Shown piece after piece: positions 1 to 8,807 of a DNA stretch of 64,000 nucleotides. The position numbers and the translations under genes were made by a program. The notes under the pieces were generated by a model. That model saw only the letters and a program-made list of their open reading frames with translations, ran no database searches and had not been told where the DNA came from. How positions within the stretch are numbered: position 1 is the stretch's first letter; every line of letters starts with the position of its first letter. The stretch comes from Lachnospiraceae bacterium AB2028 (GTDB lineage: Bacteria > Bacillota > Clostridia > Lachnospirales > Lachnospiraceae): NCBI GenBank assembly GCA_000621425.1, contig KK211275.1:660523-724522 (forward strand), given 5' to 3'.

Positions 1-536
1 CTTCCGCTCTTTGCGATCTGGAAAGCCCTCCTGATGGTATCTGCAAGGCGTGTAACATCCTTTACGATATAGCCATGCTTTGTTATGGGCATGGTAATGC
101 CTGCGATATCAACCTCCTGGAAGGTATCCTTACCAAGCCAGGGAAGCGTAACATTTGCGGTGATAGCAACAAGGGGCACGCTATCCATATACGCAGTTGC
201 TATACCGGTAACAAGATTGGTCGCGCCGGGGCCGCTGGTAGCCAGACAGACTCCGACTTTTCCGGTAACCCTTGCATAGCCGTCAGCCGCATGGGCAGCG
301 CCCTGCTCATGGCTTGTAAGCACATGTCTTATCTCTGATGAATGTTTATAAAGTTCGTCGTAAATATTAAGGATAGAGCCTCCGGGATAACCGAAGACAG
401 TATCAACGCCCTGCTCTTTCAGGCACTCAACAACAATCTGTGAGCCTGTAAGCTCACGTGGAGCATTTTTCCCTGTCTTTGCTGTTTTCTTTACTGCATC
501 ACTTTTTGCTGAAGCATTTTTTGCTCTGCCTGCCAT
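1..536 (-). CDS. ilvB: Acetolactate synthase large subunit, C-terminal part missing (runs off left edge)
   Basis: ThDP-dependent enzyme that condenses two pyruvates (or pyruvate and 2-oxobutyrate) in the first common step of valine, leucine and isoleucine synthesis. The visible ~178 residues hold the N-terminal ThDP pyrimidine-binding domain: FGYPGGSI, the catalytic-glutamate segment SHEQGAAHAADGYAR and the SGPGATN motif are all present. The start at 536 is supported by AGGAGG about 8 bases upstream. About 25 Lys/Ala-rich residues (MAGRAKNASAKSD...) precede the usual first residues of the fold, an extension most IlvB proteins lack. It lies 37 bases after ilvD and is probably co-transcribed with it. 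Confidence 0.95.
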   Translation of the reverse strand, partial: MAGRAKNASAKSDAVKKTAKTGKNAPRELTGSQIVVECLKEQGVDTVFGYPGGSILNIYDELYKHSSEIRHVLTSHEQGAAHAADGYARVTGKVGVCLATSGPGATNLVTGIATAYMDSVPLVAITANVTLPWLGKDTFQEVDIAGITMPITKHGYIVKDVTRLADTIRRAFQIAKSG

Positions 537-573
537 CTGTATCTCTTCCTCCTGATACTATTTTAGTAATTGT

Positions 574-2244
574 TCAGTCTTTTCCGGGGATCTTAAGTAT
601 CGCACCGGTATTTCCGGAAGTAACAAGCTCACGGTATCTTGCAAGATATCCCGTAACTTCCTTTACAACAGGCTTCCACTCAGCCTTTCTCTTTGCCATC
701 TCTTCATCGGAGATCTTGACATCCAGCTTGTTAGCAGGGATATCGATGGAGATGATATCGCCTTCGTGAACAAATGCTATAGGTCCGCCCACTGCAGCCT
801 CGGGTGATACATGGCCGATGGAAGCTCCCCTTGAAGCACCGGAAAATCTTCCGTCAGTGATAAGTGCAACAGATGCTCCAAGTCCCATTCCTGCGATCGC
901 AGATGTAGGATTGAGCATTTCCCTCATGCCGGGGCCGCCCTTAGGTCCTTCGTATCTGATCACAACAACATCGCCTTCCTTTATCTTTCCGCCAAGGATT
1001 GCAGCGATAGCATCCTCTTCGCAGTCAAATACCCTTGCAGGTCCTTCATGAACCATCATCTCAGGAACAACTGCGCTTCTCTTTACGATACCGGTATCAG
1101 GTGCAAGATTACCCTTAAGCACTGCAATACCGCCGTTAGGCATAAACGGATTGTCTATAGGTCTGATGACCTCAGGATCCTTATTTACAGCATCCTTGAT
1201 GTTTTCTCCTACTGTCAGACCGGTAACAGTCAGGCAGTCTGTCTTTAAGAGGCCCTTCTTGTTGAGCTCGTTCATGACTGCATATACGCCGCCTGCCTCG
1301 TTTAAGTCCTCCATATATGTAGGACCTGCAGGTGCCAGGTGGCAGAGATTAGGTGTTCTGTCGGAAACCTCATTTGCGATCTCCATATTGATTTCTACGC
1401 CAGCCTCATGAGCAATAGCAGGAAGATGGAGCATAGTATTTGTGGAGCATCCAAGTGCCATATCAACAGCAAGAGCATTCATGAATGCATCTTCCGTCAT
1501 GATATCCCTGGGACGGATATTCTTTTCAAGCATCTCCATTACTTTGTAGCCTGCTGTCTTAGCAAGGCGTATGCGAGCTGAATAAACAGCAGGGATGGTT
1601 CCGTTTCCGCGGAGTCCCATACCGATTGCCTCTGTCAGGCAGTTCATGGAGTTTGCAGTATACATACCTGAACAGGAACCGCAGGTAGGACAAACTTTTT
1701 CTTCGTACTCAGCAAGTTTCTCCTCTGTCATTGTGCCTGCAGATACGGAACCTACAGCCTCAAACATTGAAGAAAGCGATCTCTTCCTTCCGTCAACACG
1801 GCCTGCAAGCATAGGGCCGCCTGAAACAAACACTGTAGGAACATTAACCCTTGCAGCAGCCATTAAGAGACCGGGAACATTCTTGTCGCAGTTAGGTATC
1901 ATTACAAGAGCATCGAAACCATGAGCCCTTGCAAGACACTCAGTAGAATCAGCGATCAGATCACGGGTCACCAGTGAGTACTTCATTCCTGTATGTCCCA
2001 TTGCGATTCCGTCACAGACAGCAATGGCAGGCATTACTACAGGCATGCCACCTGCTTCAGCTACGCCAAGCTTTACAGCTTCAGTAATCTTATCAATATT
2101 CATATGACCGGGGACGATCTCATTGAAAGATGAAATGATACCGATCAAAGGCTTTTTCTTTTCTTCCTCGGTAAAACCAAGTGCATTAAACAAACTTCTG
2201 TGAGGTGCCTGCTGCAGACCTCTGAGTACTGCATCACTGTTCAT
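574..2244 (-). CDS. ilvD: Dihydroxy-acid dehydratase
   Basis: Dehydrates 2,3-dihydroxy-isovalerate and -methylvalerate to the 2-oxo acids in valine/isoleucine synthesis, using an Fe-S cluster and Mg2+. The 556-residue length is typical. Cluster and active-site motifs are clear: [25 protein letters not shown], and near the C terminus [12 protein letters not shown] chose the ATG at 2244 because AAGGAGG lies 5 bases upstream; an in-frame ATG seven codons earlier has the ribosome binding site inside its own coding stretch and is unlikely. A perfect 14-base palindrome (2260-2273) sits just upstream of that ribosome binding site. Between leuB and ilvB in a leuB-ilvD-ilvB run. Confidence 0.97.
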   Translation of the reverse strand: MNSDAVLRGLQQAPHRSLFNALGFTEEEKKKPLIGIISSFNEIVPGHMNIDKITEAVKLGVAEAGGMPVVMPAIAVCDGIAMGHTGMKYSLVTRDLIADSTECLARAHGFDALVMIPNCDKNVPGLLMAAARVNVPTVFVSGGPMLAGRVDGRKRSLSSMFEAVGSVSAGTMTEEKLAEYEEKVCPTCGSCSGMYTANSMNCLTEAIGMGLRGNGTIPAVYSARIRLAKTAGYKVMEMLEKNIRPRDIMTEDAFMNALAVDMALGCSTNTMLHLPAIAHEAGVEINMEIANEVSDRTPNLCHLAPAGPTYMEDLNEAGGVYAVMNELNKKGLLKTDCLTVTGLTVGENIKDAVNKDPEVIRPIDNPFMPNGGIAVLKGNLAPDTGIVKRSAVVPEMMVHEGPARVFDCEEDAIAAILGGKIKEGDVVVIRYEGPKGGPGMREMLNPTSAIAGMGLGASVALITDGRFSGASRGASIGHVSPEAAVGGPIAFVHEGDIISIDIPANKLDVKISDEEMAKRKAEWKPVVKEVTGYLARYRELVTSGNTGAILKIPGKD

Positions 2245-2259
2245 TGTTTCCTCCTTCTT

Positions 2260-2273
2260 CCGCATTAATGCGG
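2260..2273 (-). promoter_or_regulatory. 14-bp perfect palindrome just upstream of the ilvD ribosome binding site
   Basis: CCGCATTAATGCGG reads the same on both strands. In the leuB-ilvD intergenic RNA it could fold into a short hairpin or act as a dimer-binding operator. It ends about 4 bases before the AAGGAGG of ilvD, so a structure here could influence ilvD translation. The function is inferred from position only. Confidence 0.35.
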
Positions 2274-2332
2274 CTTTGTTAATGTTCTTTATATTATGAT
2301 TTTTGAACCCTAAGGATTTTTCAGGTTCCCTT

Positions 2333-3415
2333 TTATATACGCTCTGCGATCAGGTCGCCCATTTCCTTGCAGCCAACCTTCTTGCAGCCTTCAGACATGA
2401 TATCGCCTGTCCTGTAACCATCCTTCAAGACTTTATCTACTGCAGTCTCTATGGCATCAGCTTCCTTATCAAGGTCAAAGCTGTACCTGAGCATCATTGC
2501 AGCCGAAAGAATGGTTGCAATGGGGTTAGCAAGGTCCTTTCCTGCTATGTCAGGGGCAGATCCGTGGCTGGGCTCGTAAAGACCAAATTTAGTATCGTTA
2601 AGTGAAGCACTTGCAAGCATTCCGATGGATCCGGTCACCATTGAAGCCTCATCAGAAAGAATATCGCCGAACATATTCTCGGTAAGGATCACATCAAACT
2701 GTGAAGGATCTTTTACCAGCTGCATTGCACAGTTATCAACCAGCATATGCTCAACCGTAACTTCAGGGAAATCCTTTGCCACTTCGTTTACAACAGCTCT
2801 CCAGAGCCTTGAAGAATCAAGGACATTTGCCTTGTCCACGCTGGTAACTTTCCTGCGTCTCTTCATAGCGATCTCGAATCCCTTTATAGCGATCCTTCTG
2901 ATCTCGCTCTCTGAATATGTAAGCGTATCCGTAGCGACTTTCTGGCCATCCTTCTCTACAGTATGTCTCTCACCGAAATAAAGTCCGCCGGTAAGCTCAC
3001 GCATAATGAGCATATCAAAACCCTTAACGGATATTTCTTCCTTTAAAGGACATGCGCCCCTGAGTTCGGGATAAAGGATTGCAGGACGGAGATTTGCAAA
3101 AAGCCCAAGGCTCTTTCTTATCTTAAGAAGGCCTGCTTCCGGTCTCTTTTCAGGCGGAAGCTTATACCAGGGGGATGTATTTGTGTCACCGCCAATAGAC
3201 CCCATAAGCACTGCATCCGCAGCCTTAGCTGTCTCTATAGCCTCATCAGTAAGCGGCACGCCATGTACATCAATGGACGCACCGCCCATAAGGATATCTG
3301 TAAAGTCCATTTCATGGCCGTTAAGTTCTGCCACTTTATTCAAAACTTTCTTTGCCTCAGTAACAATTTCGGGACCGATACCGTCACCGGGAATACATAC
3401 TATATTCAGTTTCAT
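2333..3415 (-). CDS. leuB: 3-isopropylmalate dehydrogenase
   Basis: NAD-dependent oxidative decarboxylation of 3-isopropylmalate to 2-oxoisocaproate, third dedicated step of leucine synthesis. The 360-residue length fits the family. Visible landmarks are the N-terminal GDGIGPE, the substrate-binding [12 protein letters not shown], the lysine/aspartate region [14 protein letters not shown], and the NAD-binding C-terminal [18 protein letters not shown]. It starts 17 bases after the yajC stop, so it is probably read from the yajC promoter. Its partners leuC and leuD lie about 58 kb away at 60983-62798. Confidence 0.97.
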   Translation of the reverse strand: MKLNIVCIPGDGIGPEIVTEAKKVLNKVAELNGHEMDFTDILMGGASIDVHGVPLTDEAIETAKAADAVLMGSIGGDTNTSPWYKLPPEKRPEAGLLKIRKSLGLFANLRPAILYPELRGACPLKEEISVKGFDMLIMRELTGGLYFGERHTVEKDGQKVATDTLTYSESEIRRIAIKGFEIAMKRRRKVTSVDKANVLDSSRLWRAVVNEVAKDFPEVTVEHMLVDNCAMQLVKDPSQFDVILTENMFGDILSDEASMVTGSIGMLASASLNDTKFGLYEPSHGSAPDIAGKDLANPIATILSAAMMLRYSFDLDKEADAIETAVDKVLKDGYRTGDIMSEGCKKVGCKEMGDLIAERI

Positions 3416-3432
3416 GACAAATTAACCTCGCT

Positions 3433-3765
3433 TTATTTTTCTGCTTTTTCTACCTGAGCGATAGCAGATTTTCTCATCGGGATACGGCAGTTCTTGTTGC
3501 TTCCGAACTCAACGATAACATCTTCCTCAGTGATATCGATAAGCACACCATAAAAACCGCTTGTGGTAACTACAACATCGCCGACTTCCATCTCCTGCAG
3601 CATCTCCTGCATTTTCTTCTGTTCCTTCTTCTGGGGACGGATCATAAGAAAATAAAAGATTGCAAGCATTGCTACGATAGAAATACCGTAAGTAAGGCCC
3701 ACACTGCCCATACCGCCTTCAGTTCCGGCTGCTGCAGCATCTGTAAGTAACATATTGATATCCAT
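3433..3765 (-). CDS. yajC: Preprotein translocase accessory subunit YajC
   Basis: Small single-pass membrane protein associated with SecDF/SecYEG. The 110 residues show one transmembrane segment (about residues 22-42, ISIVAMLAIFYFLMI) followed by the family signature RPQKKEQKKMQEM and a small conserved domain (GDVVVTTSGFYGVLIDI). It lies downstream of tgt on the same strand, the order seen in many bacteria, but 329 bases separate the two. AGGAGG precedes the ATG. leuB follows after 17 bases. Confidence 0.94.
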   Translation of the reverse strand: MDINMLLTDAAAAGTEGGMGSVGLTYGISIVAMLAIFYFLMIRPQKKEQKKMQEMLQEMEVGDVVVTTSGFYGVLIDITEEDVIVEFGSNKNCRIPMRKSAIAQVEKAEK

Positions 3766-4094
3766 AATTTTTTCCTCCTAAGAAACTGATACTTTGTGCC
3801 GATAAACTCTTTTTCGGCAGCTAATTTGTAATCTTATCATAAATGCACGATATCTGCCACAATTAGCTTATGATTTTCTATATTTCAACTCACCTTATAC
3901 AAAAATTGTTTCTACTCAACAAATTCGAATTTGCACGTTTCTACAAGCGGTGCCGGATGGAGCAATTGAACAAGGCGGGAGCATGCTCACAAGCCATACG
4001 ATATCGTGCCAGCGCGACATGAGCATGTAGCGTAGCGGAATGCGAATGGGCTGCGCATTTACAGACACATAAAAGGAAAAAAGGTATGTATTTC
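3766..4094. other. Intergenic region tgt-yajC, 329 bp, with an imperfect-palindrome island
   Basis: No plausible gene. On the minus strand the yajC leader carries AGGAGG and a small hairpin (arms 3797-3802 and 3814-3819). Positions about 3920-4075 are richer in G+C than the flanks and are arranged roughly symmetrically about 4003: the central palindrome acgatatcgt (3998-4007) is flanked by catgctca (3982-3989) and tgagcatg (4020-4027), and aaattcgaattt lies at the outer left. It could be a degenerate repeat element or a structured RNA. Confidence 0.5.
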
Positions 4095-5228
4095 TTAGTT
4101 TTCCCCTTCCAAAGCCTCCAGCTTATGCTTCTTATACATCGAAAACACTCCGCCTTCTATGGCATCCCTGATTTCCTTCATCAGGTGATTGTAAAAATAA
4201 AGGTTGTGCAGTACACAGAGCCTCATCCCCAGCATTTCCTTTGCTTTCAGCAGATGCCTGATATATGCCCTGGAAAAGCGCCTGCATGCGGGACACTGGC
4301 AGCCTTCTTCTATCGGACGATCGTCCGTTTCATACTTTGCGTTCATAAGATTTATCTTGCCTTTATTTGTATAAAGGTGGGCATGCCTTCCGTTCCTGGT
4401 AGGATATACGCAGTCGAAGAAATCCACGCCGCGGTCCACTGCCTCAAGGATATTGGCAGGCGTGCCTACTCCCATTAGATAAACCGGTTTATTCTGCGGA
4501 AGATAAGGAACCACTTCATCCAGAATGTGGTACATTTCCTCATGGCTCTCGCCCACAGCCAGGCCGCCTATGGCATAGCCCGGCAGGTCCATTTCCGTGA
4601 TGCGCTTCGCATGCTCTATGCGGATATCCGGGAAGATTGCCCCCTGGTTTATTCCGAAAAGAAGCTGTTCTTTATTTATGGTATTCTCAAGGGAATTAAG
4701 CCTGTCCATTTCTATACGGCATCTTTCAAGCCATCTGGTAGTACGGTCAACGCTGGGCTGCACATATGACCTCTCTGCCAGTGCAGGAGGACACTCATCA
4801 AAAGCCATTGCTATGGTAGATCCCAGATTGGACTGAATCTGCATGCTTTCTTCGGGTCCCATGAAGATCTTCCTGCCGTCAATATGTGACTGGAATGTCA
4901 CACCCTCTTCCTTTATTCGCCTTAACCCTGCCAGGGAAAAGACCTGGAATCCGCCTGAATCCGTGAGTATGGGCTTGTTCCAGCTCATGAACTTATGCAG
5001 GCCACCCATCTTTTTTATGACCTCGTCTCCCGGCCTTACATGCAGGTGATATGTATTTGACAGTTCCAACTGGGTGCCGATATTCTCAAGATCTTCTGCC
5101 GACACAGCGCCCTTTATGGCAGCTACTGTTCCCACATTCATAAAAACAGGGGTCTGTATGGTACCGTGAACAGTTTCCATCACTGCCCTTTTGGCGCGGC
5201 CTTCAGTTGTTATTACCTCGTATTTCAA
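4095..5228 (-). CDS. tgt: tRNA-guanine(34) transglycosylase
   Basis: Exchanges guanine-34 of GUN-anticodon tRNAs for preQ1 in queuosine synthesis. The 377-residue length is typical. Catalytic and binding motifs are present: LTDSGGFQVFSL (base-flipping aspartate region), FDCVYPTRNGRHAHLYT (nucleophile aspartate region), and a zinc site CQCPACRRFSRAYIRHL followed by a C-x2-H. The initiation codon is TTG at 5228, supported by GGAGG 5 bases upstream. Divergent from aroC across about 160 bases; yajC follows downstream. Confidence 0.96.
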   Translation of the reverse strand: MKYEVITTEGRAKRAVMETVHGTIQTPVFMNVGTVAAIKGAVSAEDLENIGTQLELSNTYHLHVRPGDEVIKKMGGLHKFMSWNKPILTDSGGFQVFSLAGLRRIKEEGVTFQSHIDGRKIFMGPEESMQIQSNLGSTIAMAFDECPPALAERSYVQPSVDRTTRWLERCRIEMDRLNSLENTINKEQLLFGINQGAIFPDIRIEHAKRITEMDLPGYAIGGLAVGESHEEMYHILDEVVPYLPQNKPVYLMGVGTPANILEAVDRGVDFFDCVYPTRNGRHAHLYTNKGKINLMNAKYETDDRPIEEGCQCPACRRFSRAYIRHLLKAKEMLGMRLCVLHNLYFYNHLMKEIRDAIEGGVFSMYKKHKLEALEGEN

Positions 5229-5262
5229 TTCTGCCTCCGTATTGCGAAATCCTAATAACTGT

Positions 5263-5291
5263 TTCTGTTTAATGCATAAAAATGTTATAAT
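5263..5291 (+). promoter_or_regulatory. Putative aroC promoter (extended -10)
   Basis: TATAAT at 5286-5291 is preceded by TGT, giving an extended -10 (TGnTATAAT). A weak -35 (TTCTGT, 5263-5268) lies 17 bases upstream. The predicted leader to aroC is about 90 bases and ends in a short hairpin (TGCCG...CGGCA) just before the AAGGAG of aroC. Confidence 0.5.
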
Positions 5292-5386
5292 CTCACTGTC
5301 TGCAATTCATAATGATAATGTTTAGGCAGCCAAAAGTCAAAGAATAGTGTTGCATTGCCGCTTAAATACGGCAGAAGGAGATAAAA

Positions 5387-6514
5387 ATGGCCGGATCGAC
5401 TTTCGGAAAAAATTTCAGGGTGACCACCTGGGGGGAATCCCACGGGCCTGCCCTTGGCGCAGTTATAGACGGATGTCCAGCAGGGCTCCCCTTGTCAGCA
5501 GAAGACATACAGAAATACCTTGACCGCAGAAAGCCCGGCACATCTGCCCTTACTACTTCAAGAAGCGAAAGCGATACAGTCGAGATACTTTCCGGCGTTT
5601 ACGAAGGCGTGACCACAGGATGCCCTATCTCCCTTATGATACGCAACACATCACAGCATTCAAAGGACTACGGAAACCTTAAGACCACATTCCGTCCCGG
5701 ACACGCAGACCTCTGCTTTGAAGAAAAATACGGCGTAAGGGACCACCGCGGCGGCGGCAGGTCTTCCGGAAGGGAGACAGCAGCAAGAGTGGCTGCAGGC
5801 GCCATTGCCGCAAATGCATTGGAAACCCTTGGAATAGAAGTTCATGCCGTTACCGCATCCATAGGAAGCGTAAGCGTGCCAGCTGAAACACTTGAAAATA
5901 TAAGCATCGAATCCCTTAAGACCGCCTACTCTCTCCACAGCGTAATGCCGGATAAAGATCTGGACAATGCTGCCACAGAGCTTATAACAAAATGCCGGGA
6001 AGAAAGGGATTCAGTAGGCGGGAGCATATACTGCACAGTTACAGGCCTGCCCGTGGGCATCGGGGAACCGGTATTTGACAAATTAGACGCCACCCTATCC
6101 CATGCTATTTTTTCCATAGGCGCAGTCAAGGCTGTTGAAATCGGCGACGGCATTGCGGTTTCAGAATTGAACGGTTCAGAAAACAATGACCGTATGAGAG
6201 CTGCAGAAGAAGGAAAAGTTTCTTTTGAAACTAACCATGCCGGCGGAATACTCGGCGGTATGTCAAGCTCAGCCCCCATAAAGATCAGGGCTTATTTCAA
6301 GCCCACCCCTTCGATATTCCGTCCACAGGAGACCGTTTGCAAAAATGAGAACGGTAAATTCGAAAGCACGGAACTCACGATTGAAGGCAGGCATGATCCC
6401 GTCATAGTTCCCAGGGCCGTTGTTGTTGTGGAATGCATGACAGCCATAACCGTATTTGACGCCCTGCTTGAGAATATGGGTTCAAAGATGGAGCACCTGA
6501 AAAAAATATATTAA
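5387..6514 (+). CDS. aroC: Chorismate synthase
   Basis: Converts 5-enolpyruvylshikimate-3-phosphate to chorismate with reduced FMN, the last step of the common aromatic pathway. The 375 residues carry the family signatures GESHGPALGAVIDGCPAGL at the N terminus, RPGHAD, the FMN-binding GGGRSSGRETAARVAAGAIA, and near the C terminus RHDPVIVPRAVVV. AAGGAG lies 6 bases before the ATG. It is one of the few plus-strand genes, apparently monocistronic and divergent from tgt. The hairpin straddling its 3' end has its T-run on the minus strand, so it serves the opposing gene. Confidence 0.97.
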   Translation: MAGSTFGKNFRVTTWGESHGPALGAVIDGCPAGLPLSAEDIQKYLDRRKPGTSALTTSRSESDTVEILSGVYEGVTTGCPISLMIRNTSQHSKDYGNLKTTFRPGHADLCFEEKYGVRDHRGGGRSSGRETAARVAAGAIAANALETLGIEVHAVTASIGSVSVPAETLENISIESLKTAYSLHSVMPDKDLDNAATELITKCREERDSVGGSIYCTVTGLPVGIGEPVFDKLDATLSHAIFSIGAVKAVEIGDGIAVSELNGSENNDRMRAAEEGKVSFETNHAGGILGGMSSSAPIKIRAYFKPTPSIFRPQETVCKNENGKFESTELTIEGRHDPVIVPRAVVVVECMTAITVFDALLENMGSKMEHLKKIY

Positions 6515-6542
6515 AAAACGCCGGCAGCAAAGCTGTCGGCGT
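6511..6542 (-). terminator. Intrinsic terminator of the response regulator gene
   Basis: A 10-bp stem with one mismatch or wobble (arms 6518-6527 and 6533-6542, loop of 5) is followed on the minus strand by TTTTTT at 6512-6517. It sits 28 bases past the response-regulator stop and beside the aroC stop. On the plus strand no T-run follows the stem. Confidence 0.8.
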
Positions 6543-6569
6543 AACACAAAATCCAAATCTTTATATTAA

Positions 6570-7364
6570 TCAATACAGTACCTGTCTCTCAATGCCGGCA
6601 AGGGTTATCTCTGCCCAGCTGTATTCAGACATGTACTCTCCGCAGAAACTATTAAGAACTCTTACATCATTTTCAAGGAGCTGCCAATAGTCACAGCTCA
6701 TCTTTGTAGTATCCACAGCCATATCATTGTGGCCGGATATGAGTATTTCCGAACAGCCCGCCTTCTTAAGTGAAGACAGCAGGCCCTGTTTTGCCTTTCT
6801 AAGCTGAGTCTGAACTGAGGCTATATTGTCATTCTCTTCCCATATGACAGCTGCAGCTTCGCCATTTTTTACTCTCGCTCCCCTACGGTCAACAAGATAA
6901 GCCAAAAGCTCCTTGCTCCTGTTAGTTTCAAACTCAACAGGATAGCCGTCAAGGAAAAGCGTGAAATTACCAAAAGTCTGGGCATGTATCCTGGATTTTG
7001 CAGGAGGCTGCGGCGTCCTGAGATTAGCCAGTTCTTCCTTTACATGCTCCACCTGAATAGGCTTTAAAAGATACCCGCTGCAATGCATCTTCATGGCATC
7101 AAGCGCATACTCATCGTAGCCGGTAGCAAATATGATATTTATGGACGGACAAAGGCTCTTAAGCTGAACTCCAAGATAGAGTCCCGTCATGCCGCGTAAA
7201 CGGATATCAAGGAATGCAACATCACAGGGATTGTCCTTAACATACTCAATAGCTGATTTACCGTCCCTAAAGGAATGCAGTTCAGCGTCAGGCGCAGCTT
7301 CTGTTATGGCATCCGTCAGGGTCTCAAGCGCAAGCGCTTCATCATCAACCGCAATGATCCTCAT
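6570..7364 (-). CDS. Two-component response regulator with SARP-like winged-helix output domain
   Basis: A receiver domain spans about residues 1-115, with the acidic pair D7/D8, phospho-acceptor D53 (AFLDIRLRGM) and the conserved lysine K101 in LLKPI. Residues about 125-195 (FGNFTLFLDGYPVEF...ELLAYLVDRRGARV) resemble the winged-helix output domain of the SARP/OmpR type, followed by a short helical tail. Total 264 residues. It lies downstream of a LytS/YesM-type kinase gene, 130 bases away, and is the likely partner, although such kinases usually pair with LytTR or AraC regulators. It has its own promoter, terminator and a GGAGG ribosome binding site. Confidence 0.85.
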   Translation of the reverse strand: MRIIAVDDEALALETLTDAITEAAPDAELHSFRDGKSAIEYVKDNPCDVAFLDIRLRGMTGLYLGVQLKSLCPSINIIFATGYDEYALDAMKMHCSGYLLKPIQVEHVKEELANLRTPQPPAKSRIHAQTFGNFTLFLDGYPVEFETNRSKELLAYLVDRRGARVKNGEAAAVIWEENDNIASVQTQLRKAKQGLLSSLKKAGCSEILISGHNDMAVDTTKMSCDYWQLLENDVRVLNSFCGEYMSEYSWAEITLAGIERQVLY

Positions 7365-7417
7365 ATTAATCCTCCATGCCGATCAATCAACTTACTAAAA
7401 GTCATTTTCTAAATGAT

Positions 7418-7446
7418 ATTATAAACAACGGCAGTTTTTCAAGTAA
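7418..7446 (-). promoter_or_regulatory. Putative promoter of the response regulator gene
   Basis: On the minus strand TTACTT (-35, 7441-7446), a 17-base spacer and TATAAT (-10, 7418-7423) lie in the kinase-regulator gap, leaving a leader of about 50 bases. This would let the regulator be made separately from the upstream kinase operon. Confidence 0.5.
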
Positions 7447-7494
7447 AATTTATGTAAACCTAAATCTGCCGGCACAAATACTAATCCCAATAAA

Positions 7495-8805
7495 CTATGA
7501 GAACTCACGTGCAACCTCACTCTGCTTTGGGATATACACATAGGATTTTGTCCCTTCGCCGGGTACCGACTCTACTTTAAGGCATCCGCCGCACATCTCA
7601 CCGAGCCTTATGCCGATATTTTTTATACCGATATGGGTTCCGTTGCCCTTGAATTCTCCCGGCTTAAAGCCAATTCCGTCATCCTCCACGCAGACAAGAA
7701 AGCCTGTATCAGTCTCTTCGGCAGATATCTTTACGGTTCCTCCGCCCTCTTTATCGCTAAGTCCGTGCTTTACGGAATTCTCAACAAGGGGCTGAACGGA
7801 AAGCGGCGGCAGAAGAAATTTAACACAGCTAACGGAATATTCAATATTGAGCATATCCCCGTAACGCATTTTTTCAAGGGACAGATATGCCTTTATATGA
7901 CGCAGCTCATCCTCAAAAGAAATAAGCTCCCTTTTTTTCAGGGTATTGATATTGAACCTAAGATAGTTCGAAAAATTTGCAAGGGCCTGCCTTGCCATCT
8001 CCGGATCCTTTATGCAGAGCCTGTCTATGACTGCAAGGGCATTATACATAAAGTGGGGCTGAATCTGGGTCAGCATTACATCCATCCTTGCATTCGCAAG
8101 CTCACGCTCACGCTCTTTATATTTCCTTGCCTGGATATTAAGCATATTGAGAAAAAGAATATTGAGCACCAGGGTATCCAACAGCATCATAAAGTATATG
8201 CCGTACAGGAAAGCCTGCAGTGCAGCGGCCACGCTTGGCAAAATCAGATATGCAAATATCGCCCTGCGCTGACTCGTCTCCAGCCTGTCCCTGAACCTGA
8301 TAGTCATCACAATATTAAGCATAAGGGACAGAATTCCCATTATAAGAGAAATGAAGTATCCTTCTGAGCGCTCATAATAATTAGTGCTGCTGATGGTATA
8401 GTACATCCCGTTGAACTGGGATATTATAAGCAGCAGTTCTGACAGTCCAAAAACAACAAAAGCTGCTATCCGCCATCCTTTGGTCTTTTTGTCACTATCA
8501 AAACAGCTAAGGATATACATAGCCATGCAAAGAGTTAATGCATACTCAAAAAAGAATTCAAAGAAATTAGAAAAAAGCAGTACTGTATGGGCATACCCCA
8601 GTGTAGTGCCCTTGAAGAAAAGCCCCAGCGCATTTGCCGTGATCTGCAGGATATTGAGTATTAACAGAATACCTGCATATGCACCGCTTTTGCCCAGTAC
8701 CCTCACCCATGCAAGCACTCCCATCAAGGCGACCATTGACACCAGGATACATGCCATGTCAATTGAGAGATTCAGTATAAGACTGTATTCCATTGAACTA
8801 GCCAT
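7495..8805 (-). CDS. LytS/YesM-family sensor histidine kinase
   Basis: Membrane sensor of 436 residues. The first ~225 residues are hydrophobic, with about six or seven predicted transmembrane helices and no large extracellular domain, so the signal is probably sensed in or at the membrane. The His_kinase-family H-box QIQPHFMYNAL has the phospho-acceptor H251; the ATPase part shows the N-box PLVENSVKHG, DDGIGF and GIKNIGIRL. The ATG at 8805 has AGGA upstream and lies 2 bases after the stop of the lactonase-family gene, so the two are co-transcribed. The downstream response regulator is the probable partner. Confidence 0.9.
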   Translation of the reverse strand: MASSMEYSLILNLSIDMACILVSMVALMGVLAWVRVLGKSGAYAGILLILNILQITANALGLFFKGTTLGYAHTVLLFSNFFEFFFEYALTLCMAMYILSCFDSDKKTKGWRIAAFVVFGLSELLLIISQFNGMYYTISSTNYYERSEGYFISLIMGILSLMLNIVMTIRFRDRLETSQRRAIFAYLILPSVAAALQAFLYGIYFMMLLDTLVLNILFLNMLNIQARKYKERERELANARMDVMLTQIQPHFMYNALAVIDRLCIKDPEMARQALANFSNYLRFNINTLKKRELISFEDELRHIKAYLSLEKMRYGDMLNIEYSVSCVKFLLPPLSVQPLVENSVKHGLSDKEGGGTVKISAEETDTGFLVCVEDDGIGFKPGEFKGNGTHIGIKNIGIRLGEMCGGCLKVESVPGEGTKSYVYIPKQSEVAREFS

Positions 8806-8807
8806 AT

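Noticed and set aside
6518-6542. Terminator of aroC on the plus strand
   Set aside because: The stem has no T-run on the plus side; the T-run is on the minus side, fitting the response regulator gene.
7633-8367. 244-codon plus-strand frame within the kinase gene
   Set aside because: Fully antisense to a clear histidine kinase and without family features or ribosome binding site.
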